From: Bufo bufo
Taxonomy: Eukaryota; Chordata; Amphibia; Anura; Bufonidae
Direction of reading: 5' to 3'
Assembly (NCBI RefSeq): GCF_905171765.1
Contig: NC_053389.1
Span: 782,260,772-782,324,771, forward strand
DNA length: 64,000 bases
Under the pieces are notes generated by a model. It searched no databases and was not told where the DNA came from. It saw nothing but the letters and a program-made list of their open reading frames with translations. A program made the position numbers and the translations under genes. Position 1 is the first letter of the stretch; each line of letters begins with the position of its first letter. Positions 10,978 to 22,509 of the stretch are shown one piece after another.

Positions 10978-11421
10978 TACCCCTTCTGTTTAATATGAGT
11001 CGACCTACGACACATTCTGGACAAAGTCTCCTGAAATATATAAAAGGGGAAAACATACAAACAAGCCAATACTTCAAAGTATAATCTGGGTGACAAGGAG
11101 CCTCCGTTCTCCTTCAAGACTGGTGATCTGGGGCGCTGACCTGGCACAGCAAACAGTCAAAAACCAGGATAGTCCATAATGAAATCCAACAATAAACCTT
11201 ACAGGAGTCTCACGAGGCATGAGTCCGTTCCCTGAGCAAAATGTCAATAGTGGAATATCCCGGAGGCTCAGGTACGTTAAAGTCTATCTCCGGGCACAAG
11301 TCTTAAACGTTGCATAAACAGGTAGAAGCAGGGTTGTAGAGAGTACTTAGGGTAAGGCAAAACAATCAAAGTAATAAGTCTCTCACCCGGCTCTGTGGCT
11401 TCAAATGGTAAGGAAAGGGAA

Positions 11422-12287
11422 TTACTGAACAGGAAGGGCTGGAAGTCTTCTCGGCTGCGGCTGCAGAAATTCTCTGTAACGTGCAGGCGGTTGTCCCTTA
11501 GTAGTCTGGTTGGATCTCCGAAGTTGTAATGACTCTATAGACGTTGGTTCAAGAGATCTGGGTACATCAGGGATTTCTGAGGCTCCTCCATGAGGTAGTT
11601 CTTCTGGCTGAAGTGGAACTGTATTTACCTTTGCGGGTACAGGAATGTTAAGCCACGGCATTAGGAACCACTGTAGAGGATCTGATTCCTGTAACAATTT
11701 CTCAATTGTCTGCGTTGGTCCTTCTGGATCAGCTGATTTTTCAGGCACTTGTACTGTGGGTAGAATTTCCTCTTGAACAGATCTTTTTAAACACAACTTA
11801 AGACGAATGCGATGCACTATTTGTGGTGCTCTGTTTTCTTTAGTGATTTCATAAACATCAGTCTCACCATTAGGAATAGCTGTAATGAGGTTAGGTTCTC
11901 TTTCCAATTTGCTATCCAGCTTGCTAGTGTGATGGTTATTTCTTAGCCACACATGGTTACCAATTTCTAAAGGTTCTGCTTTAGCAGACTGGTTATAGTC
12001 ATTCTGTTGTATGTTGCATGCATTTGCCATACGGACTTGAACAATCTCTTGGGCATCAGCTAAGCGTTTTGATGTTCACTCACCCAATTAGTTTGTGGTA
12101 GGGTATTAATTGAATCTGGAACTTGCACATCCAGGGTGTGATCTGCAGGCAACTTTCCTTGGTGGCCAAACATAAGATAATATGGAGTATATCCAGTAGA
12201 ACAATGGATGGTATTGTTGTAAGTATACATCAATTCAGGTAGTAAAGTTGGCCACTCAGTTCTCTTAGCAGCTGGTACAGCCCTCAA
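11422..12287 (-). pseudogene. gypsy A integrase C-terminal half
   Basis: Minus-strand frames 12287-12060 and 12030-11422. The first shows the end of the integrase core (RTEWPTLLPELMYTYNNTIH and STGYTPYYLMFG). The second carries the C-terminal DNA-binding region with GNHVWLRNNHHTSKLDSKLE, the family's usual VWL...KL segment, and then a long low-complexity Pro/Glu tail that ends at 11422. A stop or frame change separates the two frames. No chromodomain follows, unlike elements B and D. Confidence 0.75.
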
Positions 12288-12290
12288 TTT

Positions 12291-13011
12291 TTAAATTAAG
12301 GTTTGATTCATTTTTTCACACAAGTCCGTTACCTTGAGGATGGTAAGCTGTTGTTCTGATCTTCTGACAATTGTGAAGTGAACACAGTTCAAGGAACAGT
12401 TGGGACTCGAAGGCAGATCCTTGATCTGTAAGAATCTTTTCAGGGCATCCATAGGGCAGCAGGAAGTTTTTCCAGAAAACATTTGCAGTGGTTTTGGCTG
12501 TCAAGTCTTTAACAGGTACGGCAACTTCAAATTTGGTGTAGTGATCAATTATTGTCATGGCGTAGGTATACCCTGAGCGACTTGGTTGTAACTTTACATG
12601 GTCAATAGCCACTATTTCTAGAGGTGTTTTACTTACGATGGGATGCAATGATGCTCTTTGGTCATGTCTTTCACTTCTTCCAATGGCACAAGTAGAACAT
12701 TCTCGACACCAACTCTCAATATCTCCACTCATTCCAATCCAATAAAATCTTCTGCGGATAGTAGCCTTAGTTTTTTGTACCCCAAAGTGTCCAGATCTAT
12801 CATGATACATTTTGAGGACAATTCTGGCATCTCGGCGTGGTATTAGGATCTGATACAGCCGATCATTGGTGATTGGATCTAGGGTTCTCCTTAACATTAG
12901 CCCCTTTTGCATGAAGAGTTGCTTTCGATGTCTCCATAGCTTGCGAATCCTTTCCAGGATTCTTCCACTGGCGAAGAAGTCTTGAAGTTCACCTAAGACT
13001 CTGCTTTCCAA
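12291..13011 (-). pseudogene. gypsy A integrase N-terminal and catalytic region
   Basis: Minus-strand frame 13011-12316. An HHCC zinc-binding region (YHDRSGHFG, then CRECSTC) is followed by the catalytic core: first Asp in AIDHVKL, second Asp in LTDQGSAFE, and then YHPQGNGL. The expected catalytic Glu that follows is in a different frame (12482-12291 reads CEKMNQTL), so there is a frameshift at about 12316. The integrase inserts the cDNA into the host genome; this copy is dead. Confidence 0.82.
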
Positions 13012-13152
13012 TTCTAACTGGATCCAACCTTCTTTTTCAACTTGGGATTTTGGATCTGTCTGTTGTTGGAATTTGAAAACGCTTTTACCGTTGACAGTGA
13101 TGACATCTTGTTGGGCAAAATGTCAGTAATAAGCAGGCATCTCCACTTCTTC

Positions 13153-13609
13153 CTATACGTCTATTTGTTCAGTAGGATGTTCTTTGGTAGGCAGGCGAGA
13201 AAAGGCATCCGCATTTTTATTTGACTTGCCTGTTCTGTACTTGTCGGTAAAGTTATAGTTGGCAAGACGTGAGGCCCACCTTTGTTCTAAGGCTCCTAAC
13301 TTGGTTGTGTTGAGATGCGCCAGTGGGTTGCTATTAGTCAGTATAGGCCACAAATGGGGTTGCTGCGAGGTAGTCTTTACATTTTTTAGTGATGGCCCAG
13401 ACAAGTGCTAGGAACTCTAACTTGAAGGAACTGTAATTCTGGTTATTTTTCTCAGCACCTCTAAGAGATCTGCTAGCATAAGCAATTTCTCTCGCTTTAC
13501 CTTCTTGCACTTGAGACAGGACAGCTCCCAGGCCCCTCTGACTGGCATCAGTGTAGAGATGGAATGGCTGTTGATAATCCGGATAGCCCAAGATAGGTGG
13601 TTCTGTCAA
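13153..13609 (-). pseudogene. gypsy A RNase H region
   Basis: Minus-strand frames 13609-13334 and 13404-13153. LYTDASQRGLGAVLSQ carries the first RNase H aspartate, FKLEFLALVWAI the Glu, and VAYTD and NKNADAFSRLP the later Asp residues. These are the standard Ty3/gypsy RNase H landmarks. The two frames overlap in different phases, so one frameshift splits the domain. Confidence 0.82.
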
Positions 13610-13904
13610 CTTCTTCTTCAGAAGTTGGAAAGCGATTTCCCTTTCTTCATTCCATTCAACCGATATCTGTGATTTCTGTTACTTTTTAGGATGTCCTCTC
13701 AGGAGCTCTTGCATCGGTTCAGCAATCTGGGCGAAGTGAGGGATGAAACGTCTGTAGTATCCTGCAAAACTAAGAAAACTTCTCACCTCTTTCACTGTGG
13801 TAGGAGTAGGCCAATTCTAGACTGCCACTATCTTTTCTGGATCTGGCTTGTCACCTTCAGCACCGACTACATGTCCCAGGTACTTAACTTCTGACTTTAG
13901 AAGA

Positions 13905-14828
13905 TCACTTGGATGGTTTGATCTTGAGCCCATGTTTGATAAGGACTTGGAAAACTTCTGCAAGATCTTTCAAGTGGTCCTCATAGGATTTTGAATAGAT
14001 GATTACATCATCCAGGTATAGCAGGGCAGTTTCAAAGTTTTTGTGGACTAAACATTGCTCCATTAGTCTTTGGAAAGTTCCAGGGGCATTGCAAAGTCTG
14101 AAAGGCATGTAGTTTAATTCAAATAGGCCCATATGGGTAGTAAATGCTGTTTTTTCACGATCTTCAGGGGCCATAGGTACCTGCCAGTACCCACTTGTTA
14201 AATCCGGGGTAGAGAGGTAAGCTGAGGACCCTAATGCTGTCAGGGACTCCTCGATTCTTGGTAAAGGATAGGCATCCTTGTGGGTGATTTGGTTAATCTT
14301 CCTATAGTCCACGCAGAATCGAATGTTACCATCTTTCTTCTGAACAAGGACTAGAGGTGCAGCCCATGGACTATGGCTGTCTTGGATGATGTTTGAATCT
14401 TTCATTTCTTGGATCATCTGTTTCACAGATTGGTACATTGTCGGTGGTATAGGCCGGTACCTTTCCTTAATTGGAGGATGTGAACCGGTAGAGATGGTGT
14501 GCTTGATTACACTGACTTCCCCATAATCTGTAGGGTGTTTACTGAAGGCATAATGATGCTGTTGTACAACTTTTAAGACTCCTTCAATTTGTTCCTCAGG
14601 AGTAGAGGTATCCCCCACATTGAGTTCTTTCCACCATAATGTATCTGAAGGATGTTTTTGTGGACTTAGCTTCTGAGCAGATTGTTCAGTGGTAGCTGCA
14701 GGTACGCTGATCACATCTTGGAAAGTGACTTGTAGCAGTTGAACCACAGGGCAGTGCTTGTTCAAAGTTATACTGTGGTCACTTAAATTCAGAAGACAAA
14801 TAGGCACTTTACATTGAGATACATTCAC
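13905..14828 (-). pseudogene. gypsy A reverse transcriptase
   Basis: Minus-strand frame of 307 codons. It contains IKERYRPIPP, DGNIRFCVDYRKINQIT, STPDLTSGYWQ (first catalytic Asp), FQRLMEQCL and LYLDDVIIYS (the YLDD catalytic motif), i.e. RT blocks 1 to 5 in order. The open frame ends at KPSK near 13905; the following connection region (about 13620-13900) lies in other frames. The domain is locally well preserved but belongs to a dead element. Confidence 0.87.
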
Positions 14829-14959
14829 TAGACTTCTTGCAGCTCGGACTAAAGTATGGTCTTCTAGAGTGATGGGTTCTATCAGGGCCTGGTAGTCTTG
14901 GCCTTGGATCCCAAGAGCAGCTCGGCACCATAGGAGTGTTTCGGTATTTGATTTAAGGA

Positions 14960-15420
14960 TTACTGGTTGGTTACCTCGAATGCGGGCACAGCAAATCTCT
15001 CCTCTCCTTTCTCATTGGCAAATTTCTTTTGTGCACTTAACACATGTATAGTCTGTTGTATCGTCTTTTTGGAGGCAGGTGCGGTGGTAGGCATAGATTT
15101 GTGCAAAGCTTCAAGCATTTCAGCATAACAGTTCCTTAGGACGTTCACCCCTAGGATTACCGGAGGGTTGTTATCTTCGCTGACCTGCAAAACAATTATA
15201 CCTTGCTGGGGCAATGTAGTTCCTCCTACTAGGAGAGTTGGCTCCCAGTAACCATGCAATGGCACAGGTTTGCCGTTGCTGGCTATAAGACTCAGTCAGG
15301 ATTCTGGGGGTTGTGTTAACTGGCTCTGATCCCAGTATTTCTCAAATGCTGACTGTTGAATAGTTGTGACTTGAGACCCAGTGTCTAATAAAGCAACAAA
15401 GGGAACCCCATTTATTTGAA
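14960..15420 (-). pseudogene. gypsy A retroviral-type aspartic protease
   Basis: The minus strand at 15384-15374 encodes DTG within LLDTGSQV, the active-site motif of the retropepsin that cuts the Gag-Pol precursor. The frame at 15265-14960 continues the domain, with LVGGTTLPQQGI and ILGVNVLRNC (the ILG flap-side motif). Stops between the parts show decay. Confidence 0.75.
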
Positions 15421-15529
15421 GAACCACTTCTGGACGGGATCCTACATATCTGGGCATCCAGCGGGTATCTTCTGGACCTACTGGCTCACCTCATGAGGGG
15501 CGGTCCTTGACCTCGAGGGTTGGCCTTTT

Positions 15530-16373
15530 AACTGCCAGCACATCATTTCTGTATGGTCTGGCTTGTGACAGTATGTGCAAGTGGGTCATCTCCGAGCACT
15601 GGAGCGGTCAGGAGGGTGTCCACCAGAATTTCTGGGATATGTCTCTTTATAATCTGGGGGGAAGAGTCTCCTTGATACCGGTGTCTCATCCTCCAGCAGC
15701 AAAGGCTTTTCCCACTCTTCTAGTTTTTTGCATACTTTCTCCAGACTTCTGGTCAGAAAATTGACTTGCTCTGTCAAGGCGGCAACTGCATCAGGAATCG
15801 GGGCTGGAGTTGCTTGACTGACCATAGAATAACATTTTGGAGATGCAACTGGCTTATCCTTAGACATTTTGGCAGGCCTAGTAGGCTCCGATGGTGTATT
15901 TGTCCCCATAATACTGATGGCTAACTCTTTGAAGTCTAGGAAAGTGGAACTTGGATGCTGAGCCGCTAACATCCTTAACTGACTTTTTAAGCCTTCTGTA
16001 CTAAGACCTTCAATGAATTGCTCCTTAAATGTCTTATCCTCATTTTCCGCTTCATGGGGGTCTACCTGTACCACAGCTCTGAGGGCTTCCTGTAATGACA
16101 ATGCAAAGTCTCTGAGTGACTCACCATATTGCTGTTTCTTGCTGAAGAACCTCATCTTGACCTCCAACACAGTCTTGGGTTCAAAGGTGGTGCAGAGCCG
16201 TTCAAATATCTGCTCCAACGTTTTCCTCTCTGAGCTTGGCCAGGACTTCACTTCTCTGAGGGCAGCTCCTTCCAATTGCACGCAGAATTTCAATTTGTTG
16301 CTCTACTATTGCAAGGTACAACCTAAATATAGCAAGAATCTTTTCTTTAAAGTGTGAGCTTACTGTAACGGGG
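15530..16373 (-). pseudogene. gypsy A gag, main part
   Basis: Minus-strand frame 16293-15586 is a capsid-like helical region (KFCVQLEGAALREVKSW, FFSKKQQYGESLRDFALSLQEAL, FIEGLSTEGLKSQLRML). A CCHC zinc knuckle (C-x2-C-x4-H-x4-C, CTYCHKPDHTEMMC) is encoded at 15579-15538 in a shifted frame. The N-terminal part of gag lies beyond element B, at 22229-21930, because B inserted within gag. Confidence 0.78.
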
Positions 16374-17057
16374 TTCCGAAGGTGCACTCGGTCCCCCATT
16401 AGCCGCAGACCTGCTGCTTAGCTTCGGGAACAAGGATCTGTGTTTGACCTCGTTCCCAGGGCGGCTTTACTAGCTGGGTGGCTCCCTGCTCCTAAGTCTG
16501 CCTTGAGCACCGAGCTGATCACTCGGTGCTCGACTGGTTGGTCTGTCGGTCATGTGACGCTGGTCATGTCACATGACCCTCACTCCCCACTATAAATACA
16601 GGCAGCCTGCTGGCCACAGGTTGCCTGTTAATTTAGGTTCCACCTGTGATTTTTGTCTTTCCTGGCGTACTTACCTCCTGCTGAATTCCTGACGATCCTC
16701 TGCCTGCTCCTTGTGTACTTTGCTGCTCTCCTGGTATTCTGACCCCGGCCTCCTCCTGACGATCCTCTGCTGACTCCTTTGGTACTACACGACTCTCCTG
16801 GTATTTATGACCCCGGCTTCTCCTGACAATTCTCTGCTTGCTCCATTTGTACTTTGTAGCTTTCCTGGTATTGACTAGGTCCGTTCACGTTCTGTTGTTT
16901 GTCTGTCTGTCTTCCCTGCACTTAGTCCAAGCTAGGGATTGCCGTCCAGTTGTCCCCTGTCATTAGGACTCGCGAGGCAAGTAGGCAGGGCCAGGGGTAG
17001 GGTGGAGCGCAGTGGTCACTTCCCTCCCCCTGTGTGTGTGTGTACGCGACCGTTACA
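16374..17057 (+). repeat. 5' LTR of chromovirus B
   Basis: 684 bp, TGTAACGGGG...CCGTTACA. A TATA box TATAAATA is at 16591. Three copies of a 67-bp repeat, seen from GACGATCCTC at 16691, 16758 and GACAATTCTC at 16825, lie in the downstream half. The 3' LTR (21239-21916) has the same organisation. Confidence 0.92.
16591..16632 (+). promoter_or_regulatory. TATA box and predicted self-primer RNA 5' end (B)
   Basis: TATAAATA starts at 16591, and GCCTGTTAAT starts 32 bp later at 16623-16632, about where a transcript would begin. This decamer is the exact reverse complement of 17059-17068, just inside the LTR boundary. That suggests the RNA 5' end folds back to prime minus-strand DNA synthesis. Confidence 0.65.
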
Positions 17058-17058
17058 G

Positions 17059-17068
17059 ATTAACAGGC
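17059..17068 (+). other. Self-primed primer-binding site (B)
   Basis: ATTAACAGGC lies one base after the 5' LTR end (17057). No TGG-type tRNA primer site is present here. The sequence pairs perfectly over 10 nt with 16623-16632. Tf1/sushi-group retrotransposons are known to use this type of primer. Confidence 0.65.
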
Positions 17069-17085
17069 CCAATAACCACTGTATA

Positions 17086-20000
17086 ATGAATCCTCTGGTG
17101 ACCCTGACTGACCATGTCTCTAATCTGACGCAGATGGTGCAGGAGTTAGGGGAAAAACTCAGTTCTTCTGAGTTAGGGCAAGGTTCTTTCACTCCTCAGG
17201 CCTCCAGTCCGCATTTTGAGCCCCAGATTAAGCTCAAAGAACCCTTTTCTGGAGACCGGAAGAAGTTTCTCTCTTTTGAGGAGAATTGCAAACTTTACTT
17301 CCGTCTGCGCCCCGTGTCCTCTGGCCCCGAGAGTCAACGCATGGGCATTATCCTTTCCCGACTACAGGGTGATCCCCAGGACTGGGCGTTCTCTTTACCT
17401 GCTGGCGCCAGTTGTTTATCTTCTGTGGAGGGGTTCTTTCAGGCCCTAGGTACCCTCTATGATGAACCAGACAGGGCTCTAGTAGCCGAGACGGCTCTAA
17501 AGGCTCTGGTTCAGGGCAATCTACCTGCGGAGGATTATTGCACCCAATTCAGAAGGTGGTGTGTCCCCTCAGGATGGAACGAACCAGCCCTGAAGAGTCA
17601 GTTTAGGTCAGGTCTGTCTGATAATTTAAAGGATCTTCTGGTCAGTTATCAACTTCCAGAGACCTTAGAGGAGATGATGACCCTTGTTGTCCGACTTGAC
17701 CGACGGGTTAGAGAGAGACGACAGGAACAACAGTTCTCTTCCCAGATGGTGGCCCAGCCAGAGGCCAATCCCAGAGACAATGCTGAGGTCTCCACCGAGG
17801 AACCCATGCAGGTTGGCATGACCCGATGGAATCTTCGCCGCAGACGTGGAGAATGCTTTTACTGTGGAAATCCTGACCATTGGATCAACCAGTGTCCTAA
17901 GAAGGTCCTCTCTGTCAAGGCTCCTAAGGCAAGACAACCTAAAGACCAGGTACACCCTGAATTTCCTAAATGTAAGCTTTTGGTACCCATTACGATTTCT
18001 CTGGGAGTATATAAATGGCTGGGTAAGGCCTTTATTGATTCTGGCTCAGCGGCTAGCTTTATTGACTCTGAGTATGCTGCAAGATTGGGTATTCCTATGT
18101 TTGCCTTACCAACTCCTATCCATGTCATGGCTATTGATGCTACTTCTCTTATTGGTGGTACGGTGAGCTCATGTACCTTGGAGATTTCTCTAATCGTGGG
18201 TGTGTGCCACTCAGAGAGATGTTCCCTTTTTGTCCTGGAGAACCTACCGGCTGATGTGGTACTAGGGTTGCCTTGGCTCCGACTACATAACCCCACTATA
18301 GATTGGTCCAGTGGGGAGTTGGTGAGATGGTGGCCTAAGTGTGACTCGTGCTTGTCCGTGGTACAGGCTGGGGTCTCAGTAAAGTCTGATACCTTACCCA
18401 CTGTTGTCAGGGAATATTCTGATGTATTCTCATCACCAACCCCGGAGGTTCTACCCCCCCATAGACCTTATGATTGTACCATAGAGCTAGTAGAGGGGGC
18501 CAAGTTTCCTAAGGGGCGAATTTATAATCTTTCTAAGCCCGAACGCAAGGCCATGGAAGATTATATTAAGGAGAGCCTTGGTAAAGGGCATATTAGACCT
18601 TCTGTCTCTCCTATGGGGGCGGGGTTTTTCTTCGTTAAGAAAAAAGATGGTGGTCTTAGGCCATGTATCGATTACCGCTGATTAAATAAAATCACTGTCC
18701 AGAATAGATACTCCCTCCCATTGATTCCGGATTTATTTAACCAGGTTATGGGGGCAACCTGGTTTTCCAAAATTGACCTAAAAAGGGCATACAATCTAAT
18801 CCGAATCAAGGAGGGAGACGAATGGAAGACGGCGTTCAATACTCCGGTAGGACACTTTGAATATCAGGTGATGCCTTTTGGACTCAGCAATGCCCCAGCT
18901 GTGTTCCAAAACTTCATGAATGACATTCTTAGGGAGTTCTTAGGTAAATTTGTTATTGTCTATCTTGACGACATTTTTATATTCTCTCCTGACTCCGAAT
19001 CCCATGTGTCTCATGTTAAACAAGTATTAGAGGTGTTGAGGGAGAATCAGCTATCCGCTAAACAAGAGAAATGTGTCTTTGGTGTACAGGAGATTCTGTT
19101 TCTAGGGCATGTTCTGACTCCTCACGCCTTCAAGATGGATCCTGGTAAGGTGCTAGCAATTAAGGAATGTGTAAGACCTTCATCCTTAAAGGCCTTACAA
19201 CGGTTCCTAGGTTTCGCCAATTACTATCATAAATTTATTATGAATTTTTCCGCAATTGCTAAACCGTTGACCGACCTTACTAAGAAAGGGGCGGATTTGG
19301 AGAATTGGTCTACTGAGGCCATTTCTTCATTTGAAAAATTAAAAAAGGCATTCAGTAGCGCTCCCATTCTGATCCAACCTGATCAGGAGAAACCTTTTAT
19401 TGTGGAGGTGGATGCGTCCGAGGACGGCGCAGGAGCAGTCCTTTCACAAGGTCCTGCTACCCTCACTAACCTGAGACCATGTGCCTTCTTCTCCAGGAAA
19501 TTCTCTCCCACAGAGAGAAATTACGATATAGGGAATAGGGAGCTGCTAGCCATTAAATGGGCATTTGAGGAGTGGAGGCATTTTCTGGAGGGGGCAAGGC
19601 ATTGTGTAACTGTTGTCACTGACCATAAAAACCTTATTTTTCTCGAGTCTGCTAAGAGGTTGAATCCCTGTCAAGCCAGATGGGCTCTGTTTTTTACTCA
19701 TTTGATTTTTCCATTACATTCAGGCCGGGAAGTAAAAATGTGAAGGCAGACGCATTATCTCGGCGCTTCCATGCTTTTCAACCTACTGAGGTACCACCTG
19801 AATCCATCCTACCAGCAAAAATCTTCATAGCAGCTCTTACCCAGGATATCTCGGCTCGCATTAGGTCTGAACAACATCTGGCACCGGTATCCACCCCAAC
19901 AGATAAGTTGTTTGTTCCCGTACAATTTCGTCTCCAGCTGTTGGGTGAGTGTCACGATTCTGCCTTTTGTGGACATCCGGGTGTTGAAGGCACTAAGGAT

Positions 20001-21277
20001 CTGGTTTCTAGATCTTATTGGTGGCCCACTCTAACTAGGGATGTCAAGTCCTACGTGTCAGCCTGTGAGGTTTGTGCCAGGTCAAAGACACCTAGGACTC
20101 GCCCTGCTGGTAACCTACGACCCCTACCCATTGCCAATAGACCCTGGTCCCATATCTCGATGGACTTTATAACTGACCTACCGCCGGCGGAGGGTAAGAC
20201 TGTAGTTTGGGTAGTGGTCGATAGGTTTAGCAAGATGGTCCATTTCATTCCCCTGTCTAAACTTCTGAATGCCAAAACTCTGGCGTCTATTTTTGTGAAA
20301 GAAATTGTTTGATTGCATGGTATCCCGGAAAATATTGTTTCTGACAGGGGTGTGCAGTTTGTGTCCAAATTCTGGAGGGCCTTCTATCAAAAATGTAAAA
20401 TTTCATTGTCTTTTTCCTCTGCCTACCACCCTGAGAGTAATGGGCAGACTGAACAGCTTAATCAGTCTGTGGAACAATTCTTGAGGTTGTATGTTGCTGA
20501 TGACCAGCAATTATGGGTGAAATTTCTTCCATTGGCTGAATTTGCTTTGAATAACCGTGTCAATTCTTCTGCTGGGGTTTCACCTTTCTTTTGTAACCAT
20601 GGTTTCCATCCCCGTTTTCATTCTGGGTCATCCGTCTCCTCCTCTAACCCTGAGGCGGATAGGCTCTCCTCTGAACTGTGCACAATTTGGGCCCAGGTTC
20701 AATCGAACTTAGAAAAGGCTCAAAGTTCTCAGAAACTCAAGGCCGATAGGAGACATTCAAGGGGGGTGAATTTTCAGGTTGGGGATAAGGTATGGTTGTC
20801 CTCCAAGAATCTCTCTCTTAAGGTAGATTCTAAAAAGTTTGCTCCTCGTTTTATTGGACCATACAAGATCACGGAGGTGATTAATCCGGTATCATTTAGG
20901 TTGGAGCTGCCCAAGTCATTCCACATTCATAATGTGTTCCATAAATCTCTACTTAAAAATATTTTGAACCGGTAGTACCATCGAAAGCCTCGCCTCCGCC
21001 GGTTCTTGTTAATGATGCTGTCGAGTATGTGGTGTCTAAAATAGTGGATGTCAGGAAGGTGCGTAATTCCTTGCAGTACCTGATTCACTGGAAGGGGTAT
21101 GGACCTGAAGAGAGATCTTGGGTACCTGCCAGGGAGGTTCATGCTCCTAGACTTGTTCGAAAATTTCATTTAGAACACCGTGAAAGGCCATCGCCTGAAG
21201 TCTTGGGTCCGGTGGCCCCTCGTAAAAGGGGGGGGTACTGTAACGGGGTTCCGAAGGTGCACTCGGTCCCCCATTAG
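17086..21277 (+). pseudogene. Chromovirus B gag-pol, broken
   Basis: The start is taken at ATG 17086 (MNPLVTLTDH), 28 bp after the LTR; the longer frame from 16939 begins inside the LTR. Gag is followed by a zinc knuckle (CFYCGNPDHWINQC) at about 17854-17895, protease with IDSGSAASF at about 18035-18062, RT start with RPCIDYR, YLDDI at about 18961-18975, RNase H with EVDASEDGAGAVLSQ (about 19405), integrase with MDFITDLP and SDRGVQF, and a chromodomain (YVVSKIVDVRK...LIHWKGYGPEERSWVP) at 21029-21170. Breaks: TGA at 18679-18681 within the CIDYR motif, a frameshift at about 19700-19740, TGA at 20310-20312 in the integrase, and a frameshift near 20965 before the chromodomain. It is not expected to make a complete polyprotein. 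Confidence 0.92.
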
Positions 21278-21916
21278 CCACAGACCTGCTGCTTAGCTTC
21301 GGGAACGAGGATCTGTGTTTGACCTCGTTCCCAGGGCGGCTTTACTAGCTGGGTGGCTCCCTGCTCCTAAGTCTGCCTTGAGCGCCGAGCTGATCACTCG
21401 GTGCTCGAATGGTTGGTCTGTCGGTCATGTGACGCTGACCACGTCACATGACCCTCACTCCCCACTATAAATACAGGCAGCCTGCTGACCACAGGTTGCC
21501 TGTTAATTTAGGTTCCACCTGTGATTTTGTCTTTCCTGGCGTACTTACCTCCTGCTGAATTCCTGACGATCCTCTGCCTGCTCCTTGTGTACTTTGCTGC
21601 TCTTCTGGTATTCTGACCCCGGCCTCCTCCTGACGATCCTCTGCTGACTCCTTTGGTATAACACGACTCTCCTGGTATTTATGACCCCGGCTTCTCCTGA
21701 CAATTCTCTTCTTGCTCCATTTGTACTTTGTAGCTTTCCTGGTATTGACTCGGTCCGTTCACGTTCTGTTGTCTTCCCTGCACTTAGTCCAAGCTAGGGA
21801 TTGCCGTCCAGTTGTCCCCTGTCATTAGGACTCGCGAGGCAAGTAGGCAGGGCCAGGGGTAGGGTGGAGCGCAGTGGTCACTTCCCTCCCCCCTGTGTGT
21901 GTACGCGACCGTTACA
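21239..21916 (+). repeat. 3' LTR of chromovirus B
   Basis: 678 bp, starting directly after the purine tract that ends at 21238. It matches 16374-17057 with scattered substitutions and short length differences, for example in the final TGTG run. Confidence 0.92.
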
Positions 21917-21921
21917 CTTAC

Positions 21922-22229
21922 CCAGAGTATCATGGGAACCAGGGTGCCCCAAAGTAGTAAGGCATTGTTAGAGGCATCATACTTGGTGTTGCAGCGGCCG
22001 GTGATGCATTAGGACTGGCTGCAGCTTCTGCGGGGGACCTGTTGAGGTCAGGCTCCACATTATCTTCCCTCCCCTCTTGCGTGTGGCTCCTCCCTCCAGT
22101 GTGTCTGACAGACAGAAGAGGCGGTGCGAAGTTTTGCATGGAATGCCGGCCTTCCCTCACTACAATGAAGGTAAAAGGGGCAGTCCAAGTTATTTTGCAT
22201 ATAGGGGTGGCACTCAATTTTCCCTCCAA
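21922..22229 (-). pseudogene. gypsy A gag, N-terminal part
   Basis: Minus-strand frame 22229-21930, with a leader of mixed composition, a Pro/Ala/Ser-rich segment and a PYYFGAPWFP motif just before the break point. The sequence resumes at 16373 beyond chromovirus B. The assignment rests mainly on position between the A primer site and the rest of gag; the start codon is uncertain. Confidence 0.55.
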
Positions 22230-22509
22230 GCAGGGCGTTTTGCAGAGCGATGGCGTAGCAGTAATTTAGATATATACTTCAGGCGGCCATTTTGGGTGCA
22301 AGAGAAAGTCAATTCAGTCACAGCAAGCAGTTTTAGTGACACAAAAATCTGCACTTTTCTCAGTTTTAACAGTGTGATTTCAAAGTAGATAATTGGCACA
22401 GTATATTCATGTAGTTTTAAGAAGTACCTTAGCCCAATAAAACAGTCAAATGGGGCTCATTCACATAAGGCACAAAGTATATTGATCCTGTTTGTGACGC
22501 CAATTTATA
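22230..22509 (-). other. gypsy A untranslated leader and tRNA-type primer site
   Basis: Non-coding leader of element A. On the minus strand TGGCGTCACAAACAGG starts at 22502, about seven bases from the right LTR. It begins TGG as expected for the complement of a tRNA 3' CCA end; I cannot assign the tRNA. Confidence 0.55.

Larger units (their letters stand above)
16374..21916 (+). mobile_element. Chromovirus B (Ty3/gypsy, chromodomain-bearing)
   Basis: Plus-strand LTR retrotransposon of 5543 bp. LTRs are 16374-17057 and 21239-21916, with CTTAC duplicated at 16369-16373 and 21917-21921. Order: LTR, self-primer site, gag with one zinc knuckle, protease, RT, RNase H, integrase, chromodomain, purine tract AAAAGGGGGGGTAC, LTR. 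The LTRs differ at a modest number of bases and small indels, so it is younger than A but older than D. The gag-pol frame carries two premature stops and two frameshifts. Confidence 0.93.

Noticed and set aside
10978..11421. Envelope gene of gypsy A
   Set aside because: No signal peptide, fusion or transmembrane pattern; only short unrelated frames lie between pol and the 3' LTR.
17859..18401. 180-codon minus-strand ORF
   Set aside because: Antisense shadow of chromovirus B gag-protease.
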